In this document: positions 44,497 to 58,616 of the stretch, one piece after another | Numbering within the stretch: the first letter of the stretch is position 1 | How the letters are laid out: every line of letters begins with the position of its first letter | Source: Streptomyces sp. SAI-135 | Lineage (GTDB): Bacteria > Actinomycetota > Actinomycetes > Streptomycetales > Streptomycetaceae | Length of the DNA stretch: 64,000 bases | Reading direction: 5' to 3' | NCBI RefSeq assembly: GCF_029893805.1 | Contig: NZ_JARXYP010000002.1 | Location: 2,542,001-2,606,000, forward strand | Made by a program: the position numbers and the translations under genes | Notes under the pieces: generated by a model | Seen by the model: only the letters and a program-made list of their open reading frames with translations | Databases searched by the model: none | Told to the model about the DNA's origin: nothing

Positions 44497-45009
44497 GTCA
44501 CGCGGCTGACGCTGGCCCTCACGCCGGCCGCGCTCCTCGCTCTCGCTGTCCCCCATGGCCGCCGAGGACCCGGGCACCACCCACGCGGGGCTGGTGGTGA
44601 GCACCGCGTCCTACACGGACGTGCGGTACGAGACGCGGATGCGGACCCTGAGGCAGCTGCGCTCCCCGAAGCAGAACCCGTGGGAGGTGCCGTGGCTGGT
44701 GTGGGCGTACACCGATCCGGAGCACTTCTACTACGTCACGCTCAAGCCGAACGGCTGGGAGCTCGGCAAACGGGACCCCGCCCTCCGGGCGGCCAGCGCT
44801 TCCTGGCGACGGGCCGGACACCGTATCCCGTCGGCCGGTGGTACGACGTGACGGTCACCCAGCGGGGAGCGGTGCTGTCCGTCGCGGTGGGCGGGAAGCC
44901 GCTGGTGAGGTTCGCCGACGCCGAACTGCCGTACCTGCGGGGGCGGGTGGGCGCGTACAGCGAGGACGCGACGGTGGAGTTCGAGGGGCTGGAGGCCGCC
45001 TCGGGCTGA
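44497..45009 (+). pseudogene. Decayed secreted protein gene (concanavalin/DUF1080-like)
   Basis: Three coding fragments lie in two frames. First is a signal-like stretch (LTLALTPAALLALAVP, about 44500-44550). Then, in another frame, comes ASYTDVRYETRMRTLRQLRS and LVWAYTDPEHFYYVTLKPNG (44600-44780). Back in the first frame is VGRWYDVTVTQRGAVLSVAV to YLRGRVGAYSEDATVEFEGL, ending at 45009. A one-base loss near 44780-44785 would explain the second change. The first junction near 44550 also seems to lack part of the mature N-terminus, and no good start codon is visible. The fold looks like a laminin/DUF1080-type sugar-binding domain. Confidence 0.7.
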
Positions 45010-45080
45010 GGCTCTTTGCCGCAAAGGCGACGGTGCCCGCTCCCAGTCCGGTCGGGGACTTCGGGGGCGGACACCGTCAG

Positions 45081-45111
45081 CGTTCCGTACGCCTTTGTAC
45101 GGGACGTTTTT
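45081..45111. terminator. Terminator between the pseudogene and gltD
   Basis: A 10-bp stem CGTTCCGTAC / GTACGGGACG with one T-G pair, 6-base loop and TTTTT on the plus strand. It lies 10 bases beyond the gltD stop and can also end that transcript. Confidence 0.8.
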
Positions 45112-45120
45112 GAGGGGCCG

Positions 45121-46573
45121 TCAGACCATCAGGGAGCGGTCCGTCGGACGGATCGGCGCGGGCAGTTCGCTCGCGCCGGTCAGGAAGCGGTCGCAGCCGC
45201 GGGCGGCCGAGCGGCCCTCCGCGATCGCCCACACGATGAGCGACTGGCCGCGGCCGGCGTCACCGGCGACGAAGACGCCCGGCACGTTGGTCTGGAAGTC
45301 GGCGTCACGGGCGATGTTGCCGCGCTCGTCGAGCTCCAGGCCGAACTGCTCGACCAGGCCGTTCTCCCGGTCGGTGCCGGTGAAGCCCATCGCGAGGGTG
45401 ACCAGCTGGGCGGGGATCTTGCGCTCCGTGCCCGGCTTCGGGGTCAGCTTGCCGTCGATGAACTCGACCTCGCTGAGGTGCAGCCACTGGACGTTGCCGT
45501 CCTCGTCGCCCTCGAAGTGGGTGGTGGAGACGGAGTAGACCCGCTCGCCGCCCTCCTCGTGCGCGGAGGTGACCTTGTACAGCATCGGGAAGGTCGGCCA
45601 CGGCTGGTGCGGGGCACGCTCCTCGCCCGGGCGGGGCATGATCTCCAGCTGCGTCACCGAGGCCGCGCCCTGGCGGTGCGCGGTGCCCACGCAGTCGGCG
45701 CCGGTGTCGCCGCCGCCGATGACCACGACGTGCTTGCCCTCGGCGGAGATCGGGGAGGAGACGTAGTCGCCCTCCTGGACCTTGTTCGCCAGCGGCAGGT
45801 ACTCCATGGCCTGGTGGATGCCCTTGAGCTCGCGGCCGGGGACCGGAAGGTCACGCGCGGTGGTGGCGCCGGCGGCGATCACGACGGCGTCGTACCGCTT
45901 CTTCAGGTCGGTCGCCTTGAGGTCGCGGCCGATCTCGATGCCGGTACGGAAGCGGGTGCCCTCCGCGCGCATCTGCTCGATACGGCGGTTGATGTGCCGC
46001 TTCTCCATCTTGAACTCGGGGATGCCGTACCGGAGGAGGCCTCCGACGCGGTCCGCGCGCTCGTAGACGGCGACGGTGTGACCGGCCCGGGTCAGCTGCT
46101 GCGCGGCGGCGAGACCGGCGGGTCCTGACCCGATGACCGCGACGGTCTTGCCGGACAGGCGCTCGGGGATCTGCGGCGCCACGTCACCGGTGTCCCACGC
46201 CTTGTCGATGATCGAGACCTCGACGTTCTTGATGGTGACCGGCGGCTGGTTGATGCCGAGCACACACGCCGACTCGCAGGGAGCCGGGCACAGCCGCCCC
46301 GTGAACTCGGGGAAGTTGTTCGTCGCGTGCAGGCGCTCCGAGGCCGCCGCCCAGTCCTCGCGGTAGGCGTAGTCGTTCCACTCGGGGATGAGGTTCCCGA
46401 GCGGACAGCCGTTGTGGCAGAACGGGATGCCGCAGTCCATGCAGCGGGACGCCTGCTTCGAGATGATCGGAAGCAGCGAGCCCGGGACGTAGACCTCGTT
46501 CCAGTCCTTCAGACGGACGTCGACGGGGCGGGACTTGGCGACCTCGCGGCCGTGGTTCAGGAAGCCCTTCGGG

Positions 46574-46581
<8 letters not shown>
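45121..46581 (-). CDS. gltD: Glutamate synthase small subunit
   Basis: 486 residues. N-terminal [4Fe-4S] cysteines ([17 protein letters not shown] and [12 protein letters not shown]), FAD site [20 protein letters not shown], and NADPH site [15 protein letters not shown]; the C-terminus has [20 protein letters not shown]. It supplies electrons from NADPH to GltB for glutamate formation from glutamine and 2-oxoglutarate. The start overlaps the gltB 3' end by 8 bases. Confidence 0.96.
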
Positions 46582-51181
<4,600 letters not shown>

Positions 51182-51258
51182 CGGCTCTCCCGTCGTCGTC
51201 AATTGGCATGTTCAGATTGCCGAGGGACGACGTTGGCCCTCTGCGTGATGAGTGCAAA

Positions 51259-51274
51259 ATTTCGTGCAGGTTAC
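51259..51274 (-). promoter_or_regulatory. GlnR-like half site upstream of gltB
   Basis: On the minus strand GTAAC-n6-GAAAT matches the first two elements of the actinobacterial GlnR pattern gTnAC-n6-GaAAc, 78-93 bases before the gltB start. The next pair of elements is poorly conserved. The rest of the 382-base region 51182-51563 holds the gltB leader and no gene I can support. Confidence 0.45.
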
Positions 51275-51563
51275 ATGATGGAGCGGATCTCGGGAACCGG
51301 ATACTCCGTTCCAACATGCGGACGCCACGCGGTGCGAGGGGGGTGCCGCACACGTGGCTTGAAGTATGTGGGGGCCGCGCCGGACTGATCGGTCAGATCT
51401 TGTCCGTCGACCCAGGAGGGCGGTGAAGGCGTCGTCGCCGACCCCGCGAGTGCGCCGCAAGCGTCATTGCCCACAGTGCTTACGGCTCATGCCCAGTGGT
51501 CATGCAGTCGAAACCAGCGAGTAACGGCTACTTATGCGGCCCAACGCATAAGTAGCAGTCGCA

Positions 51564-52295
51564 CTATCCTACGGCCGTTCCGAACAAACTGCCCAGGGCG
51601 TACGTCACACCGGCCGCCGCACCCCCCAGAGCGAGCTGCCGGAGTCCGCTGTACCACCAGGTCCGCGCGGTCACCCTGGCCACGACGGCACCGCACGCGA
51701 ACAGCCCGAGGAGGGCGAGCAGCACGGCCGGCCACAGCGCGGTCGCACCGAGCAGATAAGGCAGTACGGGGAGCAGGGCGCCCAGGGCGAAGGAACCGAA
51801 GCTGGACACGGCGGCGACCAGCGGCGAGGGCAGATCGCCGGGGTCGATCCCGAGCTCCTCGCGGGCGTGGATCTCAAGGGCCTGCTCGGGGTCCTTCGAC
51901 AGCTGCCGCGCGACCTCCCTGGCCAGCTCGGGTTCGACACCCCGCCCCTCGTACAGGGCGGCCAGCTCGGCCTCCTCGTCCTGCGGATGCTTGCGCAGCT
52001 CACGCCGCTCCACGTCCAGCTCGGCCTCGACCAGCTCGCGCTGGGAGGCGACGGAGGTGTACTCACCGGCGGCCATGGAGAAGGCGCCGGCGGCGAGCCC
52101 GGCGAGTCCGGTCAGCACGATGGTGTTCTGGCCGACGGCCCCACCGGCGACACCGGTCATCAGGGCGAGGTTGGAGACCAGCCCGTCCATGGCACCGAAG
52201 ACGGCGGGCCTGAGCCAGCCGCCGTTCACGTCCCGGTGCGTGTGGTTGTCCCGGTGCGCCTCGTGCAGGGGCGCTTCGATGTCGATGATGGCCAC
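51564..52295 (-). CDS. VIT1/CCC1-family iron/manganese transporter
   Basis: 243 residues. N-terminal segment DVNGGWLRPAVFGAMDGLVSNLALMTGVAG is the conserved first helix of the family. The second helix is AGAFSMAAGEYTSVASQREL, followed by a cytoplasmic metal-binding region rich in Glu (EAELDVERRELRKHPQDEEAELAAL, given in part) and three C-terminal helices. Relatives export or sequester Fe2+ or Mn2+. Possible iron box just upstream. Confidence 0.93.
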   Translation of the reverse strand: MAIIDIEAPLHEAHRDNHTHRDVNGGWLRPAVFGAMDGLVSNLALMTGVAGGAVGQNTIVLTGLAGLAAGAFSMAAGEYTSVASQRELVEAELDVERRELRKHPQDEEAELAALYEGRGVEPELAREVARQLSKDPEQALEIHAREELGIDPGDLPSPLVAAVSSFGSFALGALLPVLPYLLGATALWPAVLLALLGLFACGAVVARVTARTWWYSGLRQLALGGAAAGVTYALGSLFGTAVG

Positions 52296-52309
52296 TCAGG
52301 TCCCCCAGG

Positions 52310-52334
52310 GAAGCTAAGCCAAAGCTAACTTTGG
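52310..52334 (-). promoter_or_regulatory. Possible iron box and palindrome upstream of the VIT1-type gene
   Basis: On the minus strand TTAGCTTTGGCTTAGCTTC (from 52328 down to 52310) matches about 13 of 19 positions of the IdeR/DmdR consensus TTAGGTTAGGCTAACCTAA. CCAAAG-CTAA-CTTTGG (52319-52334) is a perfect interrupted palindrome overlapping it. Both lie 15-40 bases before the start codon. Confidence 0.4.
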
Positions 52335-52578
52335 ACACGTTCTAAATCTCAACAACGCCCACAGTACGGCGGCCCATTCCCGTCCGCCAGCAAGGAAAGG
52401 CTCGGCTAACCTGCGGCTTTACCTTCGAATGCGCAGACGATCATGGTCGCGCTCAGATGTCGACCGGGTGACGTTGTGGGCGGGCAGGCTGAGGTCAACC
52501 GCCGATGGTGGGACATATGCGGCAAAAGGTTCGCGCTCCGCGTGAACCTCCTCTGCTCCTGTTGTGGAGAGGCCGCGT

Positions 52579-53676
52579 ATGACATCGATCGCCCGCGTTT
52601 CCTCGGCCCCGGCACCCCAGAACGCCGCCGGACTCCGCGAGCGGGCCCGCGGCGCCCTGCTGGGGCTGGCGGTCGGGGACGCCCTCGGAGCCCCCGCCGA
52701 GAACATGAAGCCGTCGCAGATCCGCGCCCGCTGGGGCCGTATCGAGGGATACGTGGAGGACGAACCGGCCGGCACGGACGACACGGAGTACGCGATCTTC
52801 TCGGGTCTGCTCCTCGCCCGCCACGGCTCGGCCCTCACGCCCTCCCATGTGGAGACGGCCTGGCACGAGTGGATCGCGGACCGCGACGAGGGCCCGTTCC
52901 GCGGCGCCGGCTTCAGCGAACGCGGCACCCTGGAGAACCTCCGCAGGGGCCTGGCCGCCCCCATCTCCGCCCAGCACCGTCACGCCTGGAGCGACGGCCT
53001 GGCCATGCGGGCGGCCCCCTTCGGGGTCTTCGCGGCGGGCCGTCCCGCGGAGGCCGCCCGCCTGGTGGCCGTCGACGGCTCGGTGAGCCACGACGGCGAG
53101 GGCATCTACGGCGGCCAGGCGGTCGCGGCGGGAGTGGCGGCGGCGATGGCGGGCGCACCGACGATCGCCGTGGTCGCCTCCGCGCTGGCGGTGATCCCGG
53201 ACGACAGCTGGACGGCGAGGTCCCTGAGGAGGGCGGTGGCGGTGGCCCACCGGGGCGAACGCGCCGTCCGCTCCTCCGTCGTCATCGGCGGCTATCCCTG
53301 GACCGACCTGGCCCCGGAGGCGGTGGCCCTCGCCTTCGGCGCGTACGCGGCGGCGGACGGCGACTTCCGCGAGGCGGTGCTGACCGCGGTGAACATGGGG
53401 AGGGACGCGGACACCACGGCGGCGGTGGCGGGGGCGCTGGCGGGAGCGACACGGGGCGCGTCGGCGATCCCGGCCGAGTGGGCCGCGGCGATCGGCCCGG
53501 CGAAGGGCAGTTGCCTGCCGTCGATGGCGGGCCATCACGTGCTGGACGTGGCGGAGTTGCTGGTGACGGCCGAGGACGACAAGTGGGCGACGACCGGTCT
53601 CCCCCACCACTGGCCCCCACCCGACCCCGCCACCTTCACCCTGTCCCCGGCCACCGACCCGGAACCGGCCCGATGA
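52579..53676 (+). CDS. ADP-ribosylglycohydrolase-family protein 1
   Basis: 365 residues from ATG 52579 (GGAGAGG 6 bases upstream). ARH/DraG fold: GALLGLAVGDALGAPAENMK, the first metal pair TDDTEY (Asp67, Asp68, Thr69) and the second metal motif RDADT (Asp276, Asp278, Thr279) followed by AVAGALAGA. All magnesium ligands are present, so hydrolase activity on an N- or O-ribosyl bond is plausible. First of seven overlapping genes; its stop overlaps the start of the next gene (ATGA). Confidence 0.9.
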   Translation: MTSIARVSSAPAPQNAAGLRERARGALLGLAVGDALGAPAENMKPSQIRARWGRIEGYVEDEPAGTDDTEYAIFSGLLLARHGSALTPSHVETAWHEWIADRDEGPFRGAGFSERGTLENLRRGLAAPISAQHRHAWSDGLAMRAAPFGVFAAGRPAEAARLVAVDGSVSHDGEGIYGGQAVAAGVAAAMAGAPTIAVVASALAVIPDDSWTARSLRRAVAVAHRGERAVRSSVVIGGYPWTDLAPEAVALAFGAYAAADGDFREAVLTAVNMGRDADTTAAVAGALAGATRGASAIPAEWAAAIGPAKGSCLPSMAGHHVLDVAELLVTAEDDKWATTGLPHHWPPPDPATFTLSPATDPEPAR

Positions 53677-55205
53677 GACCACCGGCCCCGTGGGGCGAGA
53701 CCACATCGAGCACAGCCGCAGCCACACCCGAAGCGGCACCCACCGACGGCGACAACCCCCCACAAGGACCACCCGCACCCGACCACGAAACCCGCACGGA
53801 CACCCCCACCCACACACCACAACCGAACACACCCACAACCGCACCCGCACCCGCACCCGCACCCGCACCCACCGACGGCGACAACCCCCCACAAAGGCCA
53901 CCCGCACCCGACCACAAAACCCGCACGGACACACCCACAACCGCCCCCTCACTCGCACCCGCACCCGCCGACGGCGACAACCCCCCACAAGGGCCACCCG
54001 CACCCGACCACGAAACCCGCACGGGTGGTGCGGGTGGGCACACCCATGCCGAAGGCGAAGCCGAGGCCACAAACCCGCCCCCACCGCCGCCGCAGGGAAG
54101 AATCCACGGCCTCCTCCTGGGCCTGGCCGCAGGCGACGCCGCCGGCTGGCCCGCCGCCCGCCACAGAGCCGCCCGCATGCCCGACTGGACCCGCCGCCTC
54201 ACCCGCGAACTGGACACCTTCGCCGAGCAGAACGCCACCACCACCCTCCCCGTCCCCATCGCCCTGAACCAACCCCCCGAGCCCCTCCGCCTCGGCCCCT
54301 CCGACGACGCCGAATGGGCGGCCTTCACCGCGGAGGCCCTCCTCAGGGCAGGCGACGACACCGCCCTGGGCGACCTGACGAGAGCACGCCGTACGAGAGC
54401 CGCCATCGACCTCGCCTGGAACGCCCTCGCCGCCGAGGTCGCCGCGGCAGCGGACCGCGCTCCCGAGATCGAGTCCGCCGTCCTCCCCCTGCGCGCCCGC
54501 ATCTCCGTGCGGGCCGGCCTCGGCAACCTCGCCACCGGCCTGCGCCCACCCGCCACCGGCCACGACAACCCGCACTACTTCGACGACGCGGCCTGCGTCA
54601 GGGCCTGCGTCCTCGCCGTGGCCCACCCCGGCAACCCCCGCCCCGCCGCCGACCTCGCCGAGTTCGACGCCCGCTACACCCAGGACGGGGACGGGGTGCA
54701 CGGAGCCAGGGCGATGGCCGCGGCCGTCTCCCTGGCCCTGACCGGCGCCCCCGTCGAAGCCTGTGTGACGGCGGCGCTCACCGAGCTCCCCGAGGAGACG
54801 GAGATCGGCCGCAACGCCCGCCACGCCCTGCGCCTCGCCCGGACCGCAGGTCACGCCTTCGCTCTGATCCCCGCCCTGGAACACGAGATCGTCGACCACG
54901 TCTACAGCTACGGCATCGCCGCCGCCGAGACCGTCCCCGTGGCCCTCGCCCTGGCCACCGCCGCACAGGGCCGCATCGCCGAGGCTGTCCCCGCCGCGGC
55001 CTGTCTGTCCCGGGTGGCCGACTCGGCCCCGGCCCTGGCGGGCGCCCTGACCGGCGCACTCGGCGGAGCCACCGCGATCCCCGCCACCTGGCGGGACACC
55101 TGCCGCACCCTCTCCGGCTGCGCCCTGCCCCGCCTCACCGGCACGGACCTCGTGGAACTCGCCGGACTCCTGGAAGCCGCACAACCGCCCCTCCCGAGAG
55201 GATGA
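53673..55205 (+). CDS. ADP-ribosylglycohydrolase-family protein 2, disordered N-terminus, degenerate metal site
   Basis: 510 residues. Residues 1-140 are Pro/Thr/Asp-rich and disordered, with three copies of a motif like DGDNPPQGPPAPDHETRT at about 24-45, 67-88 and 99-117. The ARH domain starts at GRIHGLLLGLAAGDAAGWPA and keeps the first acidic pair (PSDDAEW). At the second metal motif the sequence reads RVADS, with Val448 where Asp is expected, so magnesium binding may be impaired. It may be a regulatory or scaffold paralogue. The ATGA overlap with protein 1 indicates coupled translation. Confidence 0.85.
   Translation: MRPPAPWGETTSSTAAATPEAAPTDGDNPPQGPPAPDHETRTDTPTHTPQPNTPTTAPAPAPAPAPTDGDNPPQRPPAPDHKTRTDTPTTAPSLAPAPADGDNPPQGPPAPDHETRTGGAGGHTHAEGEAEATNPPPPPPQGRIHGLLLGLAAGDAAGWPAARHRAARMPDWTRRLTRELDTFAEQNATTTLPVPIALNQPPEPLRLGPSDDAEWAAFTAEALLRAGDDTALGDLTRARRTRAAIDLAWNALAAEVAAAADRAPEIESAVLPLRARISVRAGLGNLATGLRPPATGHDNPHYFDDAACVRACVLAVAHPGNPRPAADLAEFDARYTQDGDGVHGARAMAAAVSLALTGAPVEACVTAALTELPEETEIGRNARHALRLARTAGHAFALIPALEHEIVDHVYSYGIAAAETVPVALALATAAQGRIAEAVPAAACLSRVADSAPALAGALTGALGGATAIPATWRDTCRTLSGCALPRLTGTDLVELAGLLEAAQPPLPRG
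53742..54030 (+). repeat. Three in-frame repeats encoding the disordered region
   Basis: Units begin near 53745, 53874 and 53970 (129 and 96 bases apart, both multiples of three). Each encodes DGDNPPQ.PPAPDH.TRT, and CGCACC-type (CCCGCA) slippage runs lie between them. Confidence 0.85.
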
Positions 55206-55213
55206 TTCGGGGC

Positions 55214-56380
55214 ATGACGCCCAAAATCCCGGAAAGCACCCTCCACGAACGCATCACCGGAGCCCTCGTGGGCGCGGCGGTGGGCGACGCCCTCGGCGGC
55301 CCGGTCGAGGGCTACTCCCCCGACCAGATCCTCGAACGCCACGCCGGCCGCGTCCACGGCATCGTCGGCCCCTGGAACGGCGACGCCTGGCGCACCGCCC
55401 GCCCCATCGCGCCGTACCACAAGGGCGACGGCCACGTCACCGACGACACCCTGCTCACCCACGCGCTGATCCGCGTCTACGACCGCGTCAGGGACCACCT
55501 CGACGCCTACGCGATCGCCGACCACCTGGTCCCCGACCTGATGACCAACCCGCGCTGGATCCCGGAACTGGAAGCGGAGGCGCTCCCCCTGCACCGCGTC
55601 TTCCTCGCGGAGAAGTGGCTGGTCACCCGTCTCCACTACGGACACGTCGACCCCCGGGAGGCAGGCGTCGGCAACATCGTCAACTGCGGTGCGGCGATGT
55701 ACATGGCCCCGGTCGGCCTGGTCAACGCGGCCGACCCGCGGGCCGCCTACACCGAGGCCCTGGACATCGCGGGCGCCCACCAGTCGTCGTACGGCCGAGA
55801 GGCGGCGGGGGTCCTCGCGGCGGCGGTGGCCGCCGCGTGCGAGCCGGGCGCCGGCCCCGACTCGGTCGTGACGGCCTGTCTGCGGCTGGCGAAGGACGGG
55901 ACGCGGACGGCGATCGAGAAGGTCTGCGAAGTGGCCGCCCGGCACACGGACTTCGAATCGGCCCTGCGCCCCCTGCGGGACGCGGTCGCTCCCTACGACA
56001 CCGTCGGCCCCGACTACCGCGCCCCCTCCCTCGGCGCCCGCCGCCCCTCCCGTCTCCACTCGATCGAGGAACTCCCCATCGCCCTGGCGATGTTGCTGGT
56101 GGCCGGGGGCGACTACCGCCATGCGGTCCTCGGCGCGGTGAACTACGGCAGGGACTGCGACTCGATCGCCACCATGGCCGGGGCGATGGCGGGCGCGCTG
56201 GGCTCGCCGGTCCCGGACGACTGGTCGAAGGCGGTCTCGGAGGCGAGCCGCCTGGACCTGTGGGAACCGGCGGCGACGCTGACGGCCGTGACCCGGGAGG
56301 TCTTCGAGCGGGACAGGGCCCACCGCAGGACCCGTGAGGCGGCCTTCGCGGAACTCGGAGGCGCGAGATGCTCCGACTGA
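55214..56380 (+). CDS. ADP-ribosylglycohydrolase-family protein 3
   Basis: 388 residues from ATG 55214; ATG 55202 is also open. GALVGAAVGDALGGPVEGYS, the first metal pair VTDDT (Asp77, Asp78, Thr79) and the second motif RDCDS (Asp314, Asp316) are intact, followed by MAGAMAGALGSP. The ARH domain is longer than in protein 1, with an insert around LVTRLHYGHVDPREAGVGNI. The 3' end overlaps protein 4 by 13 bases. Confidence 0.9.
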   Translation: MTPKIPESTLHERITGALVGAAVGDALGGPVEGYSPDQILERHAGRVHGIVGPWNGDAWRTARPIAPYHKGDGHVTDDTLLTHALIRVYDRVRDHLDAYAIADHLVPDLMTNPRWIPELEAEALPLHRVFLAEKWLVTRLHYGHVDPREAGVGNIVNCGAAMYMAPVGLVNAADPRAAYTEALDIAGAHQSSYGREAAGVLAAAVAAACEPGAGPDSVVTACLRLAKDGTRTAIEKVCEVAARHTDFESALRPLRDAVAPYDTVGPDYRAPSLGARRPSRLHSIEELPIALAMLLVAGGDYRHAVLGAVNYGRDCDSIATMAGAMAGALGSPVPDDWSKAVSEASRLDLWEPAATLTAVTREVFERDRAHRRTREAAFAELGGARCSD

Positions 56381-57726
56381 CCTGGGTCCAACCGGAGGAC
56401 CTCATCGGCCACGAACTCCGCCAGGCGACCCAGGACGGCAGGGAACCGTCGGCCGTCGCGGCGCGATGGCGAGCCGCGGGAGGCGGCCAGGCACCGGCCC
56501 GGGCGGGCGCCTCGGCCGAGCCCGCGTCCAGGTATCTGCGGCAGCTCGCGGAGGACCTGCTGGACGAACTGGCGGACCTGCCCAGCGTGTTGGCCGACGA
56601 CGAGCCCACCGACCTCGCGAGGATCAGGGCCCGCTGCCCGGCGTGGCCCGCGCCCGCCTCCCCCGCCCCCCTCACCAGGGCCGCCCTGGAAGCGGCCTGG
56701 CTGGGCCGGGCCGTGGGCTGCCTCCTGGGCAAACCCGTGGAGAAGCTCCCCCTCGAAGCCATCCGCGCACTCGCCCGGGCCACCGGCAACTGGCCCCTGC
56801 GCACCTACTTCACGGCGAAGGGCGTCCCCGCCGAACTCCTCGCCGCCCACCCCTGGAACCGCCGCTCCGCCGCCACCTCCCTCGCCGAGAACATCGACGG
56901 GATGCCCGAGGACGACGACCTCAACTACCCTTTGCTGAACCTGCTGTTGCTGCAACGCCACGGCAAGGCCTTCACCACCGCGGACGTGGCGCGCTTCTGG
57001 CTCGACGAGCTTCCCGCCGGCCGCACCTTCACCGCCGAACGGATCGCCTACCGCAACCTCCTCCAGGGCCTGGAACCCCCCGGAACGGCCCGCAGGCGCA
57101 ACCCCTTCCGCGAATGGATCGGCGCCCTGATCCGCGCGGACGTGCACGGCTGGACCAACCCCGGCGACCCGGCGGCCGCGGCCGAACAGGCCCACCGGGA
57201 CGCCACCCTCACCCACACGGCGAACGGCGTCTACGCGGCGATGTTCACGGCCGCCGTGATCGCCCAGGCCGCGGCCACCCCCGACATCCGCACCTGCCTG
57301 CGCACCGGCCTCGGTGTGGTCCCGCCGAACTCCCGGCTGGCGAAGGCGATCACCCACGCCGTCCGACTGGCCGAGCGGCACGAGGACTTCGACACGGTGG
57401 TGGACGAACTCCACGCCACCTACGCGGCGACCCACCACTGGGTCCACGCGATCCCCAACACCGCGCTGATCGCCGCCGCCCTCACCCACGCGGACGGCGA
57501 CTTCACCGGCTCCGTCCGCCGGGCGGTCGGCGGCGGCTGGGACACCGACTCCAACGGCGCCACGGCAGGCAGCATCGCCGCCCTCCTGGCCGGCGCCCCG
57601 GAACACCTCCCCGACCACTGGACCGCCCCGCTGAAGAACCGCCTGGCGACCTCCGTGGCCGACTTCAACGGCACCGGCTTCGACACCCTGGCCCACCTCA
57701 CCCACCGGGAGGCTGCTCGCCCATGA
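56368..57726 (+). CDS. ADP-ribosylglycohydrolase-family protein 4 with N-terminal extension
   Basis: 452 residues. The first 100 residues are a separate helical segment (LTWVQPEDLIGHELRQATQD and YLRQLAEDLLDELADLPSVL). The ARH domain follows: AALEAAWLGRAVGCLLGKPV, acidic EDDD (Asp182-184) and WDTDS (Asp392, Asp394) with AGSIAALLAGA. The motif differs enough from proteins 1 and 3 to suggest another substrate. The stop overlaps the kinase start (ATGA). Confidence 0.88.
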   Translation: MLRLTWVQPEDLIGHELRQATQDGREPSAVAARWRAAGGGQAPARAGASAEPASRYLRQLAEDLLDELADLPSVLADDEPTDLARIRARCPAWPAPASPAPLTRAALEAAWLGRAVGCLLGKPVEKLPLEAIRALARATGNWPLRTYFTAKGVPAELLAAHPWNRRSAATSLAENIDGMPEDDDLNYPLLNLLLLQRHGKAFTTADVARFWLDELPAGRTFTAERIAYRNLLQGLEPPGTARRRNPFREWIGALIRADVHGWTNPGDPAAAAEQAHRDATLTHTANGVYAAMFTAAVIAQAAATPDIRTCLRTGLGVVPPNSRLAKAITHAVRLAERHEDFDTVVDELHATYAATHHWVHAIPNTALIAAALTHADGDFTGSVRRAVGGGWDTDSNGATAGSIAALLAGAPEHLPDHWTAPLKNRLATSVADFNGTGFDTLAHLTHREAARP

Positions 57727-58616
57727 CCCACATCGCCGTGCTCGGCAGCACGAACATGGACCTGGTCGCCTACGTCGAGAAGGCCCCCCGGCGCGGGGAG
57801 ACCGTCACCGGCAGGGAGTTCCGTACGATCCCCGGCGGCAAGGGCGCCAACCAGGCGATCGCCGCGGCCCGCGCCGGCGCCACCGTCTCGATGATCGGCG
57901 CGGTCGGCAACGACGGTTTCGGCACCCGGCTGCGCTCCACCCTCGAACACTCCGGCGTCACCACCGACCACCTGCGCACCATCGAGGGCCCCTCCGGCAC
58001 CGCCCACATCGTCGTGGACGACGAGGGCGGCAACGCGATCGTCGTCATCCCCGGCGCGAACGGCACCGTCGACCACCTCGCCCCCGGCGACGAGGGCCTG
58101 ATCGCCTCGGCGGACGCCCTGCTCCTCCAGCTGGAGATCCCCCTGGCGGCGGTCCTCGCGGGCGCGCGGACGGCCCGCTCCCACGGCGTCCGGACAATCC
58201 TCACCCCCGCCCCGGTCCAGCCCCTGCCGGCCGAACTCCTCGACGCGACGGACCTGTTGGTGCCCAACGAACACGAGGCGACCACCCTCACCGGCCACAC
58301 CGACCCGTTCACAGCGGGCGCCGCCCTCCTCGACCGCGTCCCGCGCGTGGTGATCACGCTGGGCGAGGCGGGCAGCCTGTATCTGACCCGGGACGCCGAA
58401 CCCCTCGCCGTCCCCGCCCCACGGGTCACCGCGGTCGACTCCACGGGTGCGGGCGACACGTACGTGGGCGCCCTCGCCGTCGCCCTCGGCGAGGAACGGC
58501 CGATCCGGGAGGCGATGGCCTGGGCCGCCGCGGCCGCCGCCCTGTCCGTCCAGCGGGAAGGCGCCTCGGCGTCGATGCCCTACCGCTCCGAGATCGAAGC
58601 CCGGTACACGTCATGA
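57723..58616 (+). CDS. Ribokinase-type PfkB sugar or nucleoside kinase
   Basis: 297 residues. PfkB signatures are GGKGANQAIAAARAG (from residue 38), NEHE (182-185) and DSTGAGDTYVGA with catalytic Asp245. The MDLVAYVEKAPRRGETVTG N-terminus is close to ribokinase. In this operon it could phosphorylate ribose or a ribosyl product released by the ARH proteins; that link is inferred from gene order alone. Overlaps both neighbours by ATGA. Confidence 0.9.
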   Translation: MTHIAVLGSTNMDLVAYVEKAPRRGETVTGREFRTIPGGKGANQAIAAARAGATVSMIGAVGNDGFGTRLRSTLEHSGVTTDHLRTIEGPSGTAHIVVDDEGGNAIVVIPGANGTVDHLAPGDEGLIASADALLLQLEIPLAAVLAGARTARSHGVRTILTPAPVQPLPAELLDATDLLVPNEHEATTLTGHTDPFTAGAALLDRVPRVVITLGEAGSLYLTRDAEPLAVPAPRVTAVDSTGAGDTYVGALAVALGEERPIREAMAWAAAAAALSVQREGASASMPYRSEIEARYTS

